The notes under the pieces: model-generated
The model's database searches: none
Told to the model about the DNA's origin: nothing
What the model saw: the letters and a program-made list of their open reading frames with translations, nothing else
Position numbers and translations under genes: made by a program
Shown here: in pieces, positions 41,020 through 52,730 of the stretch
How the letters are laid out: each line of letters opens with the position of its first letter
Numbering within the stretch: position 1 is the first letter of the stretch
Source: Heterocephalus glaber
Lineage: Eukaryota; Chordata; Mammalia; Rodentia; Bathyergidae
NCBI RefSeq assembly: GCF_000247695.1
Contig: NW_004624805.1
Location: forward strand, 624,298 to 688,297
Length of the DNA stretch: 64,000 nt
Direction of reading: 5' to 3'

Positions 41020-42390
41020 TATAGTCTAGTGCCACTTAAGGACATTTCAGTCAAGGATGGCTGCAAACATGACAACAATTCCATGAGAGTGTAATGCAGT
41101 AAGATTTCCTGTCACACTGGATGATTTCCTGTCATGGTCACACTAGGCATTACATTTGCATGTTTGTGCTGGTGCTGGTGTGAACACACCTGCTGCACTG
41201 CCCATCCTGTAGAAGTTTCGGTGCATAGGATTACGTACAGTATATAATATTTGATAATGAATGGCTATGTTGCTAGTTTATGTATTTACTATACTATAAT
41301 TTCTACCATTATTTTAGAGTTCCTGCTTTCTACTTGTTAAAAGTTAACTGTAAAACAGCCTCAGGAAGGTCCTTGAGGAGGTTCCAGAGGAAAACATTGT
41401 CATCACAGGAGCTGACCACTCCATGCATGCCATTGTCTTTAGAGAACTTCCAAGGGACAAGATATTGAGGTGGATGGCACTAATATTGATGATTCTGACC
41501 CCGTGTAGTCTTTGGAAAACGTGTGTAGTTGCATCTTAGTTTTTAATGAAGAAGTTTAAAAAATAAAAACAAATTTAATAGAATAAAAACTTATAAAATA
41601 AGGATCTAAAGGAAAAGGTCAAATATGTGTTTTCTCTAGTATGAAACAAATGTGATATATAAATAACTTAAAGAGCAAAATAAAAGAGGTGGTAGGAAAC
41701 AGGAAAGTAGACTCTGGAGATGGGAGCCTGGAGGGAAGGTGGAGAGGTGATATGATATGTAGAGAATCTATTTTTGTATAGCTATACAATGTTTTGTTTT
41801 TGTTTTTTTCTGGTACTGGGAATCAAACTCAGGACCTTGCACTTGCCAGGCAGGTGAGGCGCCACTGAGCTAAGTCCCCAGCCCTCTGTACAATATGTTT
41901 TAAACTAAGTGCTACTACAAAAGAGTCAAATAGTTTTTGAAAAAATGTAAATAATAAAAATAACAGTAAGCTAAGGTTATTGTATTATTGAGGAGAGAAT
42001 GATGATTTTTCAAGTACTTAGCCTAACCATAGAGTTTCTATAGCCCAGAGCAATGCGCAGCCCTGTCCTGGGTTCCGACCTTCCCCCCTCAGTCACTCAC
42101 CCCGAGCTGCTCCCAGTCTTGAGTGCTGCATCAATGGTGTGATATTTTAAAAATATTTTGTATCATTATTGTGCTTTGTCTGTGGTTAGATGTGTTGGAT
42201 AAATATTTAGCATTGTGTTAAAGTTGCCTGCAGAATTTAGTATAGTTAATAATCTACATGCTTGTAGCCCAGCAGCGCTACCGGCAGGCAATGCCAAAGA
42301 GCCTCAGGAGGCTGTACCTTGTAAATTTGTATACGTACCCTCTATAATGTTCCCACAACAATGAAATCACATAATGACAACTTTCTCAGA
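41020..42390 (+). repeat. Ancient interspersed repeat, probably a DNA-transposon relic
   Basis: The text 'cagtatataatatttgataa', 'aactgtaaaacagcctcagg' and the 3' portion 'ccctctataatgttcccaca' to 'tctcagaatgtgtactgtca' resemble an old dispersed mammalian repeat. I cannot name the family. An ID SINE (41800-41885) interrupts it. Confidence 0.5.
41800..41885 (-). repeat. ID SINE, minus strand (subtype A)
   Basis: Reverse complement reads 'gggctggggacttagctcag', then 'cacctgcctggcaagtgcaa', 'ggtcctgagtttgattccca'. The T-rich tail is on the left. Confidence 0.9.
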
Positions 42391-42403
42391 ATGTGTACTG
42401 TCA

Positions 42404-42560
42404 TGCATATATCTTAATTCTTTTTTCCCATTCCCCTCCCTTCCCTCCAAACCTTCTTGTCCTTCCCATTTACACAAGTTCTGTTTCCATTTTTCCCTCC
42501 TTCCCTCCCCTCACCCCCTTCCTTTGCTCCCCTTCACATGTGAGTGTGTTCTTCCTACTT
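42404..42560 (-). mobile_element. L1 3'-UTR fragment
   Basis: Pyrimidine-rich text ('cccattcccctcccttccct', 'atttacacaagttctgtttc') matches the reverse complement of the L1 3' UTR seen at 50.6-50.9 kb and 63.1-63.3 kb. Confidence 0.75.
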
Positions 42561-43014
42561 CCCAAGAGCTATCTTCTGCAGGAGACCAGATAACGAAGAT
42601 CAAGGCCCAAATGACCTTTTCTGTGAGCAGAATACCAAACTCTTCAGAGGCTGAGTCCCCTATACAAAATGGCATAGAATTTGGGTAGAACCTGGGCACA
42701 TCCTCCCATATTCCTCAAATCATAGATCATGCCACATTGCTTACAATACTTCACTCAATGTAAATGTTATGTAAATAGTTGTATTATTTAGAGACAGTAA
42801 CAGGACAAAGTCTGTACATGTTCAGTGCAGATGCACTTTTGTTTGCATCAACAGTAGTTCTGATCTGTGGTTGGTTGCATCTGTAGAACCCACCAGAAGG
42901 GAGGGTTTAGTGTACACTAGGTTTTCCTTGGATAGGTCTTAGTTTCCATGGAAACTGGAACTGTCCCAGGTTGGAGCACAGAGAAGCTGGAACACGTGCC
43001 TTCAAAGCGTTTCG

Positions 43015-43112
43015 TAGAGTTTCTTTTTTGTTTTCTTTTGCAGTGCTGGGGATTGAGTGCAAGGTCTGTGTGTGCTAGGTAAGTACACACCTCTGTGGTA
43101 CATCCTCAGCCT
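43015..43112 (-). repeat. Old ID-like SINE, minus strand
   Basis: T-rich start, then 'gcagtgctggggattgagtg', 'caaggtctgtgtgtgctagg' and 'tgtggtacatcctcagcc', the reverse of an old ID-type body. Confidence 0.55.
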
Positions 43113-43155
43113 TGGTTTTGTGTTTCAATTGTGCCTTTTCCTTTTTGGTGTTTAG

Positions 43156-43333
43156 AAAAGCAACTGGACTTGGTTTCCGTGGGTCTTTGGAAGATGAGAA
43201 TAGCAGAGCTGAAACGGATTCTGAACGGCTGGGGGTAGGGGTTCAGGGCTGCGCGAAAAAGACCGACTACGTGAATCTGATCAAAGAACTGGCCCCCAAA
43301 TATGCGGGGATGCCCCCCAAAACAGACCTGTGA
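43156..43333 (+). pseudogene. CDNF: CDNF last exon with premature stop and frameshift
   Basis: After a tttag acceptor the frame reads [20 protein letters not shown] then ILNGWG, matching the mammalian last exon in sequence and phase. A TAG stop follows at 43236-43238. A one-base deletion near 43249-43252 then shifts the frame, and the original C-terminus is readable in another frame as [18 protein letters not shown] up to PKTDL and TGA at 43331. The codons for the CXXC motif are changed. A truncated product would lack the SAP-like C-terminal domain, the CXXC and the KTEL-type ER-retention end. This is the strongest evidence for loss of CDNF function. Confidence 0.85.
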
Positions 43334-43797
43334 CTTGGCTGCTGGGACACTGGGCTATTACTGAGGAGAGAATGACACTGCAGGGTATGGGCATGTTGGG
43401 TCAGCGTGAACCAGGAATCGCATCACGCTGGGTCTCCGCCTTTTCTTAATAAAGTACCTCAGAATTCTGATAGGTTTGTGAGTAAAACGACGACTATTAT
43501 TGCTACTTTACCCTTGCAGGGCACTAAAACCTCAGAGTGCCTTTCTCATAATTTTCTTGTAAGGACTGTGTGAGTTGCCATTGCCTACCTCCTCAACTTG
43601 AGGAAAGTGAGTTATTGAAAATTGACAGAGGAAACCGATTCTAAGAGTGGAGACAATGCTCACAAACTCCTTGTTTGTACAGTTCTAACATTAAACACAT
43701 TATTTGAAGACAAAAGAAACAATAGTTAATAGTTAGCTTATTTAAATAATTACCTAACGTAATAAAAATGTTTTGTTTTTTAAAAATAAACTTTCTG

Positions 43798-43975
43798 CCA
43801 GGCGTGGTGGCAGACTCCTGTGATCCCAGCACCTGGGAGGCTGAGGCAGGAGGGTCAAGAGTTGGGGCGACTTAGTGACCTACCAAGGCCTTGTCTCAAA
43901 AAATAATAGGGCTTGGGGATGTGGCTCAGTGCAAAGGCCCTGGGTTAATCTCTTGTACTACAACAAGACCCTAAG
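43798..43975 (+). repeat. B1-dID composite SINE
   Basis: 'gccaggcgtggtggcagact', 'gggaggctgaggcaggaggg', 'aaggccttgtctcaaaa', then 'gggcttggggatgtggctca' and 'gcaaaggccctgggttaatc'. Confidence 0.85.
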
Positions 43976-44329
43976 AAAGCCATGGTAGAGTGGTCTTCGC
44001 TGTGTGGTAAGTGGAGGCAGGGATGACCCCAGAGTGGTGTGCCCTTGGAACTTTCCGGAGTGGCAGGAATGCCCTAAATCTGGAGTGGGTGGAGATCAGT
44101 GCAACTGTCACACTCATCCAGGAGTCCAAGTAAGAGCTGGGCATTTTATTGCATGTGAATCATCTAAAATATCTCCGGAAAGTCATTGGAAAAGTAGCTA
44201 AGGTTGACCGATGCCAAATACCTTGTTTGTTGAAAAGACTGACTGCACTGAGGGGGATCCACTCTGGGAGCGGAGAAAAGCTTTCCAGACCACAAGCATA
44301 CACTGAAAGTAATATACAGTGTTCACGTT

Positions 44330-44452
44330 TAGCAGGGCGCGGTGGCACATGCTTGTAACCTCAGCCCTTGGGAGGCTGAGGCAGGAGGGTTGTGGATTCA
44401 AGGCCAGCATGGTCAATTTAGAGAGAGCCTGTGTTAAAGAAAAGAAAAGTTA
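44330..44452 (+). repeat. B1-family SINE
   Basis: 'agcagggcgcggtggcacat', 'gggaggctgaggcaggaggg', 'aaggccagcatggtcaat' and an AAAAG tail. Confidence 0.85.
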
Positions 44453-44949
44453 GTCTACTTTTCAATGCTGCGGAGGTGAATGAATTTTCAACTGGGAAGT
44501 TAGGATGTAACCAAACTTGTCAGAAAATTAGTGGTTCTGAAGGAGATAATGCATATTAGGGTATGTAACTGGAAATGAGAATAAAAAGCTTTGCGGTAAT
44601 CAGTGGCCCAAAATAGTTATTCTTTGCGGATTCTGGCCCCTTGGTCATCATGTGTAAAGCACCTAGTTCATTTTGAATTATATCTTTAAAAAGTCCAAAA
44701 TTAGTTCCCCCTCAAATTTATGTAACCTTTCTGTTTGTTTTTATTTTTGCATTTTGAGTATTACCAAGAAACTTGTCATTTGAAAATAATAGATTAGCTG
44801 TCTGATCTCAAAATTGGGCCATATTTCTGTGTCATTCTTTTTTCGGTTTATAAATCTAGGTAACGGGAATACTGCTTGGCAGTCATTCAAATCAACGACG
44901 TTTAGTCTGGTGTTTCAGAGAATTTCCATCAGTGCTTCTCAAACGTCTT

Positions 44950-45560
44950 AAGTTGCACGTAGAAAGCACAGGGTGAGCGGGAGAAGACGCCTGCTGCTCC
45001 TCTGGGAGCCGCGGTTCAGCTGCAAGGTGCTGGGTCCAGCGAGAGACACCAGCTGCCTCCCGCCAGTCTCGGCCGGCTCGGCTCGGCTCGGAGAGACCTG
45101 AAGGCAGCAAGAGAAACGCAGTCTCTTCTCCCCAGCCCCGCAGATCACTGGAGAAGGATTTCCCCAGGGGCCCTGGCAGCTCCACAAAGCCTTTCAGGAC
45201 CCAGCCCTGCAGTCTGCTTCGCACCCCAGCAGGGGCGTCCTGATCCAGCCCAAGCCGGTTGCTGGGACTGCTCAGCCCGGAAGGGAGGCTGCAGGGAAGC
45301 GGCTGCCGCAGCCTCAGGCCGGCACCACGCGCGCCCACTAACCCCGGCTGCGGCCGCCAGGGATCCGGCGAGCAGCAGCTTTCGGTTGGGATCACTGCTG
45401 CCCAGACAGGATCAGGATGGTTTGCCGGGGAAGAGGGGGACAGTCTGTGACCGCAAACCTTGCCCGCCACAGGGGTGCGTTTCTCCCTCCGTGAAGGCAG
45501 GCGAAGCCCAGGCCATCAGAGCCGGAGTGACCTCCTGCCCTCTTGCCACCTGCGCCCTCC
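44950..45560. promoter_or_regulatory. GC-rich, CpG-containing patch, candidate promoter
   Basis: Markedly GC-richer than its flanks, with tandem 'cggctcggctcggctcgg' at about 45070-45088 and many CpGs to about 45560. Open frames here are composition artefacts on both strands. Human gene order would put the upstream region of FAM107B here, but no exon of it was recognised. Confidence 0.35.
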
Positions 45561-46044
45561 AGGCGTGGGCCATGCTTTTCCTTCTTTTTCTGGCTTGACA
45601 CGAAGCAGCTCCTGTTTTCCTACTTCGGATTCATTTTAAATCTCGTTTCCCTTCATTGTGCACTTGTTTGTCCGTTTATGCATTATTCATGGTTTTTACC
45701 CCACGTGCGTAAATATAGAGGATTTAGAAGCCAGACATTCTGTCAAAAGTGACAAAAATGAGAGCTAAAAAAAAAAGAAAAAAGCAAACAACAAAGAACA
45801 TCACCATGTAAACGGTAGTATTCTGGGACAGACATTATTCCTGATGTAGTCTAGATTTCAGAAATTCCAAGCAGGAGAGCCTTTAATTAGCTTCTTAAAT
45901 ACGCACGGGAGATGAGTAGAACATTTACAGCACACCTGGAAAGCTGTAATGCTTTATCTCAGTGTGGATAATTTGTAATCCACATTCCACTAAAGTTTTA
46001 AATTTAGACCAAATCAGCTTGGCCTATAAAGTAAGAAAATATGT

Positions 46045-46131
46045 GGGCCGGCGATTTAGCTCAGTGGTTTCCACCGCCTGCTGCGCAAGCGCAAGGACCC
46101 GAGTTCGATCCCCGGTACCAAAAAAAAAAAA
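46045..46131 (+). repeat. ID SINE with 13-bp duplication (subtype B)
   Basis: 'gggccggcgatttagctcag', 'cgcctgctgcgcaagcgcaa', 'ggacccgagttcgatccccg' plus an A tail. Flank 'aaagtaagaaaat' at 46028-46040 and 46132-46144. Confidence 0.95.
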
Positions 46132-47328
46132 AAAGTAAGAAAATGCTTAATTAGTAGCTCTATAAAAAAAGTAGAGAATTTTGTGATCCAAAGTTTCTAT
46201 ATATGGGCTTGTGTAGCTCTTGATGCAGTCTTTTCTATGGAGATATCTATGAGTTTTCCTTCTGCATCTTATTCAAAAGAAGTGATTGTCAGGTAGCCAC
46301 TATTTCACGATGTGTTTGAAATAAAACAGTTCTACCCAAAGAAAAATCTCCTTTGATATGTTATCATTTTGAGTTTAGGAAATTTTTATGATTATCAATT
46401 ATTTTCATTTTTTCCTTTTTTGTTTCCATTTGGGGATTTTAAATTTGTAGTGTCAACAAAAGGTTACAGTTAGGAACTTAATTGCATCATTATTTTTCTT
46501 CACAAAGTAATGTTTTTCTAGTAACACAAAACATATAAACTCTCCAAGACCAGGCTGCACCTGGACCAGTTCCTTCTGGGAGTAGGAGGGAGAAAGAGTC
46601 CAGGTTTTCAAAGCTTCCCAGGTGATTTCAATGTGAAGCCAAACTTGGGGACCATTGTCCTAGGTCCTCTGTGTAGACTTCTGACAGCTGCCTGCCAGGG
46701 TCACGGTGACCTGGTGTGCGAGACTCAGCCTATGCGGTGTGGTTTTCCAAAGCTTGATGTTCACCTTTGAAAGCTAACAGACCTGGAGTGGTAAGTAGTG
46801 TCTTTCTACATCTGCCCGTGAAGATTCTCTAAACTCACTGTGCACACTGACTAATAGGTAGATTAACCTACAATGAGGACAAAGGAAGAAAGAAAAAACC
46901 CCACAAAGACAGGATTTGGGCTCACAATCCATCGCCAAGTTTCGTGCCACAAGATATTCTGAAATTCATAATTTTGCAAGAAAGGTGCTGGGAAGGTGTG
47001 ATACTGTGCACACAATGCCCCCCAGCCAGGAGTGTGAGGTGGTAGCCCTGAAACACTTTCTTATAAATCTGGGCAAGTTTTGTGACCAGAGGAATTCATG
47101 TCACATTAAGCTTGCTGTCAAATGAGTTACCTGGATGAACATACAGTTTTCCAAACTTTTGGATGTCAGCATCGTGGATGAGTGATTGTGGATGACTCTG
47201 GCCTATGCATTACTGTCATTCATGAGGACTTCCGGCCTTGTTTTCTGAAACCTCTACCTCCCACAGGCTCCTAGACATTGAAAAGATCCAGGGAGCCTCA
47301 GAATCAGGACTCAGGGTGTTTTGCTTCC

Positions 47329-47396
47329 GTGTGCGTGTGTGTGTGTGTGCATGCGTGTGCATGCGTGTGTGTGAATGCGCGTGTGCGTATGTGTGC
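47329..47396 (+). repeat. GT/GC-alternating microsatellite
   Basis: Purine-pyrimidine alternating run built from GTGC, GT and ATGC units over about 68 bp. Sequence of this kind can adopt Z-DNA. Confidence 0.85.
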
Positions 47397-49939
47397 CCCT
47401 TGTCTTCCCAGAGCACAGGCCAAGGTAGCACTAAATATTCACAGAGGAAATGTGCTCACCGAGTTGCCTTCCTTCTCCAAAGAGATGCCTCCGCTGTGGC
47501 TTCTCTCCAGGTCCTAAGAGCCAAGACACCCAAGGGAGCAGCTCTTCCTCCTTCCTGCAGCCCTGCCCACAAGCCCCCAGGATCTGCCTGCTTGGACTTT
47601 GCAACCAGAATGACAGTTAGCTTTCCTCTGGCTGCAGGCCACAATCAATTGCAGAAGATGTTGTTTGCAGGGCGCTTGCCCTTTTTCCTTTTGAATTTTT
47701 AAAAACCTATTTTGGAAAGAGCAGATCAAATGTTGGCTTCTTAGTGACGGAGTGGCTATAAATACATTCTGAGGGATCTTGGGCTGTGTAATTTCTGGCA
47801 GGCAGTAAATTTGCTCACCTCCTAGATGCTAAGATGTGAGCCTACATCCCAGGAACTCAGGTGTTCCCCTTGCCTCTAAGTCTTCCCCTGGCAGCTAAAC
47901 ACTTACACATCTCTAGCCTTCCTTAATCCTGATGAATAGGTGCCTTGTTTTTTTCAGAAAGGAACCCAGAGTTTTCTCCTTTCCAGATTTCATTTATATG
48001 AGCATCATTTTGCTCACCGGAGCAGTTCATAGTGTTAAAGCACTTTGACCTTGAACAGCATATATTGAAAAGCCTGGTTCAGACTCAGATTTTGAAAATG
48101 ATGCTTTGAGTCTGCTTTCTCTGATTCAGCTTGCCAGTTATTCCCGAAAGTTTCATTCCACTGGAAAATCCTAGTAGTATTATAGCCTCCCGTATATACG
48201 TATATATCAGTGAGTATAAGAAAATGGAAAGAGTGGCAAATTGAAATTTGAGTCTTATTCTACTTATGGTCAGTTGTGCTGTCTGAGAATCACACAGCTT
48301 CTCGGCCCTTGGTGTTTAATTCTGAGAATGTAGCTAGTAATTGTCTATTTACTAGGGTTATTGTGAGGATTAAATTTTTAAAATGCAAGTAAAATACACA
48401 GGAAAGTGCCTAGCATAGGGGAAACATGTCTGCAGATATTAGTTGAACCTGAATGGTGCTTTTTTTTAAAAAAGATTTTTTATTCTTATAGAAGTTTACA
48501 GAAGGCATGATAAGTATTGGCCCATTTGTACCATAGGTGAGGAAATGGGCAGCAGTGACATTTAGTGATTTTTCCACAGAAACAGGGATGATTCAGATTC
48601 ACTGACTCCTGGATTTGATGTAATATTTAGGCTGAGAAATTCAGAGCCAACTGTTTGTTTTGGAAATCAGTGCTTTAAGTGACCTCTGGGAAGCAGGCAC
48701 ATTTACCCTCTATGCCTTTCGGTTTTTAAAGGAATTATAAAAAATAATCAAACAAAAATGACCTAAGCTGACTGGAATTCAGTAAACACAGTGAGTGCAG
48801 TGTGTCCTGGGATGGCAGCTATGGACAGTGATAGGGCATCTCTTTCATTGGGTGACTCAGTATCTCCGGAGGACCCTTTAATTCCACACAGCTTCGAGAT
48901 GCTGTTGAGTCAGGTGAGATGCAGGAGGATGTAGGTCAACTCTTTGTCCAGCAGCACAAAGAGTAATGGATGTGTTTTTGGATCTTTTAATTGCAGTCAC
49001 AGAGATCAGTTCTCTGGAAATCCCTGGGAAATGCAGTCCTCAGCACTTACCTCTAGAGTGCCTCAGGCATCTAGAATGCAGCAGCTGTGAATTGTGCTTT
49101 CTTGAAACTAGTTTGACTATTAGCAATGTTCTAATCCATCTTCTTTCTCTGTAAGGCAAAAATATATAGTATACTGAACTAGAATGTGATACTTTATTGT
49201 TGTATTTTGAAGAGTTCTTTTTCACTTGTTTATGGTTGGAAAATACACAAGTTGACTTTCTTTTCCTGTTTTTATAGTAGTATTAATTATTTGAATCTAA
49301 CTTATACTTATGGGTGCTCCCTAAATTATAGCTCTTCCTTCTGGAGGCAGGGAAATTATGCACTATAATGCTTGGAAAAAAGCAATGAACATCTATGATG
49401 TGCTTTGGTTAAATGCCTTTATTTTAAACCTAAGCCTTCATGAGGAAATACCATATTGAAAAAACAAAAGGCCACTTAAATGGTTTTATTGGTCACTGGG
49501 GTAAGAATGAAGATGAATGGATGATTTCATATTTTTAATCTGACTGTCACATATGACTTAACTGGAAGAATGACTGTGGTTATGCTATTTATAAATTTTC
49601 TCTCCAAAGATTTGACTCTTTGGTGACTGTGTCACTTCCTTCAGGAAGGACTCCAGGACACCTTTGTTCTTGGCATCACTGGCCCTATCATAAAAAAATC
49701 AAAAACCTCATAAAAATAACCACATACAAGCTTACTTTTTGTTCATGCCTGTCAATTACACCTTGTATTTCCATTCATTCTCAGGGTGGCTTGTGCAAGG
49801 GCAATATCCAAGGCTTTGGATGCTTGTCCTGGCCAACTGCTGCTCTTGCTGTAGTTCAGATATGCCCTAGATGTTGGCAGGGTGATGGCACGACTTGTAC
49901 CCTTGGCCCAGCCCATCTTGTTTGGACCACTTAAATTCT

Positions 49940-50180
49940 TCCAGGGACGACCTCTCCCACTGTCAGTCTCGAATTGAGAATAATGACATGCAAAGGCAGG
50001 TCAAAAAGCACGGTGTATGTTTAAATAAAAAAATTGATTACAGTACCCCGTCACTTTGAACACACTTATCCCATTGTTCTTGCCATTTTCTGAAGCAGTT
50101 CTGGAAATGCTCTTTCATGAGCGTCTCTCTGCGGTGCAATAGAAATGCAGAGAACACTGCCTCCGAGTGCCATGCAAAGG
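49940..50180 (-). mobile_element. Second mariner-like transposase fragment, minus strand
   Basis: The reverse complement reads AHERAFPELLQKMARTMG in one frame and contains 'catttccagaactgcttcag', 'aaaatggcaagaacaatggg' and 'ataagtgtgttcaaagtgac', closely parallel to 17498-17568. It is the same old family in the opposite orientation. Confidence 0.6.
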
Positions 50181-50569
50181 AAAGGCAGGCTTGTCACAAC
50201 TTGGTGTGTTCTCATCCACCTTATTCACCTGATCTATCACTCTGTGGCCGTGGGCTCTGTCCCAGAGTTAAATAACTGTGAAATGTGAACATTTTGAATT
50301 GATTCAGGACTTAGAGGCAGCCAGGACACTCATTCAAATATATGTATATATTTACTTAAGTGAATAAAGCAAGCCACAGAAAGGCTTGTACAAAGCACCT
50401 TTCCATTAAAAAAAAAAACCTACAACTCCCTGTACATAATCTTAGAGAAATGTCTCAATGCCTCTCTCTGTCCAAAACATGTATTATTTAAATTTGCTAA
50501 AAGTTGGTGTTGAACTTGAGTGTGTGCTTTTTTGAATAAATTTATTTAAAAATAACTTTAAACTTATTT

Positions 50570-51765
50570 AAATTTTATTTTATTTTTGCTTAAATTCTTT
50601 TATTGGTACATTTTAGGGATACAATTTGTTTATATTTATCCCTGGGTGCTTGTACCTGTACACGATGCATCTTGGTTCTTATTTTTTCCCCATTCCCTGT
50701 GCGCCCTTCACCCCCTCCACCCTTCCCTATTTACACAGACTTTGTTTCCATTTTTTCCTTTTCTCATAATTTTTCCTTTCCCTTCTTTCCTTTCCCCTCC
50801 TCCCTTTCCCTCCCCCTTTGGATCTTTTCTTCCTATTTCAAATTATCGATTATTCATTTTAATCATTTTAACCCTTATTTACACTTTCAGTTTCTCACAC
50901 TAGAGAAACTATTTGCTATTTACACACGTGTGTCCTCTTTATTTCACTTAAGAGTATGGCCTCAATATGCATCCATTTAGCTATAAATGTCTCTAATTTC
51001 TCATTCTTTATGGCTGAGTAGTACTCCATTTCATAAGAAAACCCCACATTTTCTTTATCCAGTCTCCAGCTGATGGACATTTGGGCTCTTTCCAAGTTTT
51101 AGCTATTACAAACTGTGCTGCTGTGAACATGGGTGAACATATATCACTGTGGTATGATTCTTTTAATTCTTTTGGGAAGATCCCCAGCAGTGGAATAGCG
51201 GGGTCAAATGGGACTTCCAGTCCTACTTCTTTGAGGTATCTCCATACTGATTTCCACAGTGCTTGCACCAGTCTACACTCCCACCAGCAGTGCAGCAGGG
51301 TTCCTCTTTCCCCACAGCCCCACCAGCATTTGTTATTGCTTGATTTCATGATAGCAACCATTCTTTCTGGAGTGAGGTGGAATCTCAGTGTTGTTTTCAT
51401 CTGCAGCTCTCAAATAAGCAGTGATGTTGAACACTTTTTCATATGTTTATTTGCTGCTTTTACTTCTTCATCTGAGAAATGTCTGTTCATTTCAGATGCC
51501 CATTTTTGAATTGGGAATTTGGAGGTCTGATTTTTTTTCATTTGTTTATATATTCTAGATAGTAGTCCTTTCCTTTGTCTGAGGTACAGCTGCTAAAATT
51601 TTTTTCCCACATTGACAGTTGTCTGTTAGCTCTGTTGGTGGTTTCTCTTGCAGTGCAGAAGCTTTTTAGTAAGATGAGATCCCAGTTGTTGATTCTTTGT
51701 GCTAGTTCCTGTGCTACTGAGGTTTTGTTCATAGTCTTTTCCTATAATTTCAGTATATAATTTTA
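50570..51765 (-). mobile_element. 5'-truncated L1, ORF2 C-terminal end and 3' UTR
   Basis: Read on the minus strand it contains ORF2 fragments at 51538-51732 ([20 protein letters not shown]) and 51008-51400. The latter has 130 codons with HLTPERMVAIMKSSNNKCWW and LEVPFDPAIPLLGIFPKELK, then a purine-rich 3' UTR and a tail near 50570. No reverse-transcriptase core remains, so it is inert. Confidence 0.9.
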
Positions 51766-52214
51766 AATTTACTAAAAATTTGCAGTTTCCAGAATAGCAC
51801 ACAGAAGTCCCCAGATTCACCATTGCCAGTTGTCTAGTGTAAACCCTTTAGCTCTTTTTCTACCTTTACGTTTTTTTCTCTAATCTGGGGAAAAATTGCA
51901 AAAGGCACAATGCCTCACTTCTTCTAAAATCCTTAGTGTGTGTTTTCTCAAAACAAGGACACTCCCAACATAACTACTGGATGCCCATCGAAATCATAAA
52001 ATTAACATTGATACCAAGGTATTTTCCAACCTACAGATTCCTGCTCAAATTTCGCTGATGATCTCAACAATGATTCTATGGTCTAGATAGCGGGTGTGTT
52101 TTCTTTGCTCAATGAAATGGTTGAAGAAATAGATATGTTTGCTCTGATTTGAAAACTACACAATGTATGCATGTATCAAGATATCACATGGGACTCCATT
52201 AAAATGTTTAAATA

Positions 52215-52303
52215 GGGCCGGGGACTTAGCTCAGTGGTTCCGGTGCCTGCCTCTCAAGCGCAAGGTCCCGAGTTCAATACCCGGTACCAAGAAAACCCCA
52301 AAC
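52215..52303 (+). repeat. ID SINE with target duplication (subtype A)
   Basis: 'gggccggggacttagctcag', 'gtgcctgcctctcaagcgca', 'aggtcccgagttcaataccc', A-rich tail. Flanks 'aaaatgttta' (52201-52210) and 'aaaatgtcta' (52304-52313). Confidence 0.93.
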
Positions 52304-52354
52304 AAAATGTCTAAGTATGTTATTCCTCATTTCCTCAGTTTTCTGGAATGTGCA

Positions 52355-52730
52355 ATGTAACCCATATTTTCCCTTTCCAAGGTGCATTTGTTAAAGGCCT
52401 GGTTCCCAGGTTGTGTAGAAGTAGTGGAACCTGTAGGAGGCAAGGCCTAGTGGGGCGTTCCTCAGGGTGTCCTCCCAAGGAGGCAGGGGCCCTGGTCCGT
52501 CCTTTGACTCTCTTTGTGCTTCTTGGCCATGGAGAGAGCAGTCTGCAACACCACGTGCCCCCTGCCATTTCCACCCAGCATCCACATCAGAGGCTCAAAG
52601 CAATGGGTCCACCTGATCTTGGACTGGAAACTCCAAGACCATCGTGAGCCAAAACAAAACTTTGCTCTTTATAAGCTAAATGTCTCAGATATTTTGTTGT
52701 AGTAACCCAAAACTGATGATACAAATGAAC
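52355..52730 (+). repeat. Old interspersed repeat, family unresolved
   Basis: The end 'ctttataagctaaatgtctc' and 'atattttgttgtagtaaccc' resembles the conserved 3' part of a widely dispersed mammalian repeat, and the start 'aaaggcctggttcccagg' fits the same family. Assigned from recall. Confidence 0.45.

Larger units (their letters stand above)
37281..43155. other. CDNF interval without recognisable exons 2 and 3
   Basis: Searched on the plus strand for the CKEFL-type and LCYYLGA-type exon translations and nothing was found. It contains an ID (37723-37811), a poly-G run (39039-39055), a possible solo LTR (39590-40030), an old unassigned repeat (41020-42390) with a nested ID, an L1 3'-UTR fragment (42404-42560) and an old minus-strand ID-like SINE (43015-43112). 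Confidence 0.6.
43334..50569. other. Intergenic stretch between CDNF and the 50.6-kb L1
   Basis: After the CDNF stop an 'aataaa' at about 43447-43452 could be its poly-A signal. B1-dID (43798-43975), B1 (44330-44452), a GC-rich patch (44950-45560), an ID (46045-46131), a GT-rich microsatellite (47329-47396), a MIR-like stretch (48300-48430) and a mariner relic (49940-50180) are present. No coding exon could be supported. Confidence 0.6.

Noticed and set aside
43112..43333. 73-codon frame read as an intact CDNF end or a new protein
   Set aside because: The frame begins in the intron and reads the exon out of phase until the deletion. Only its last third is the CDNF C-terminus.
44892..45470. 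Minus-strand open frame of 192 codons
   Set aside because: Pro/Ser/Gly/Arg-rich translation of a GC-rich patch with no domain or homology recognised; treated as a composition artefact.
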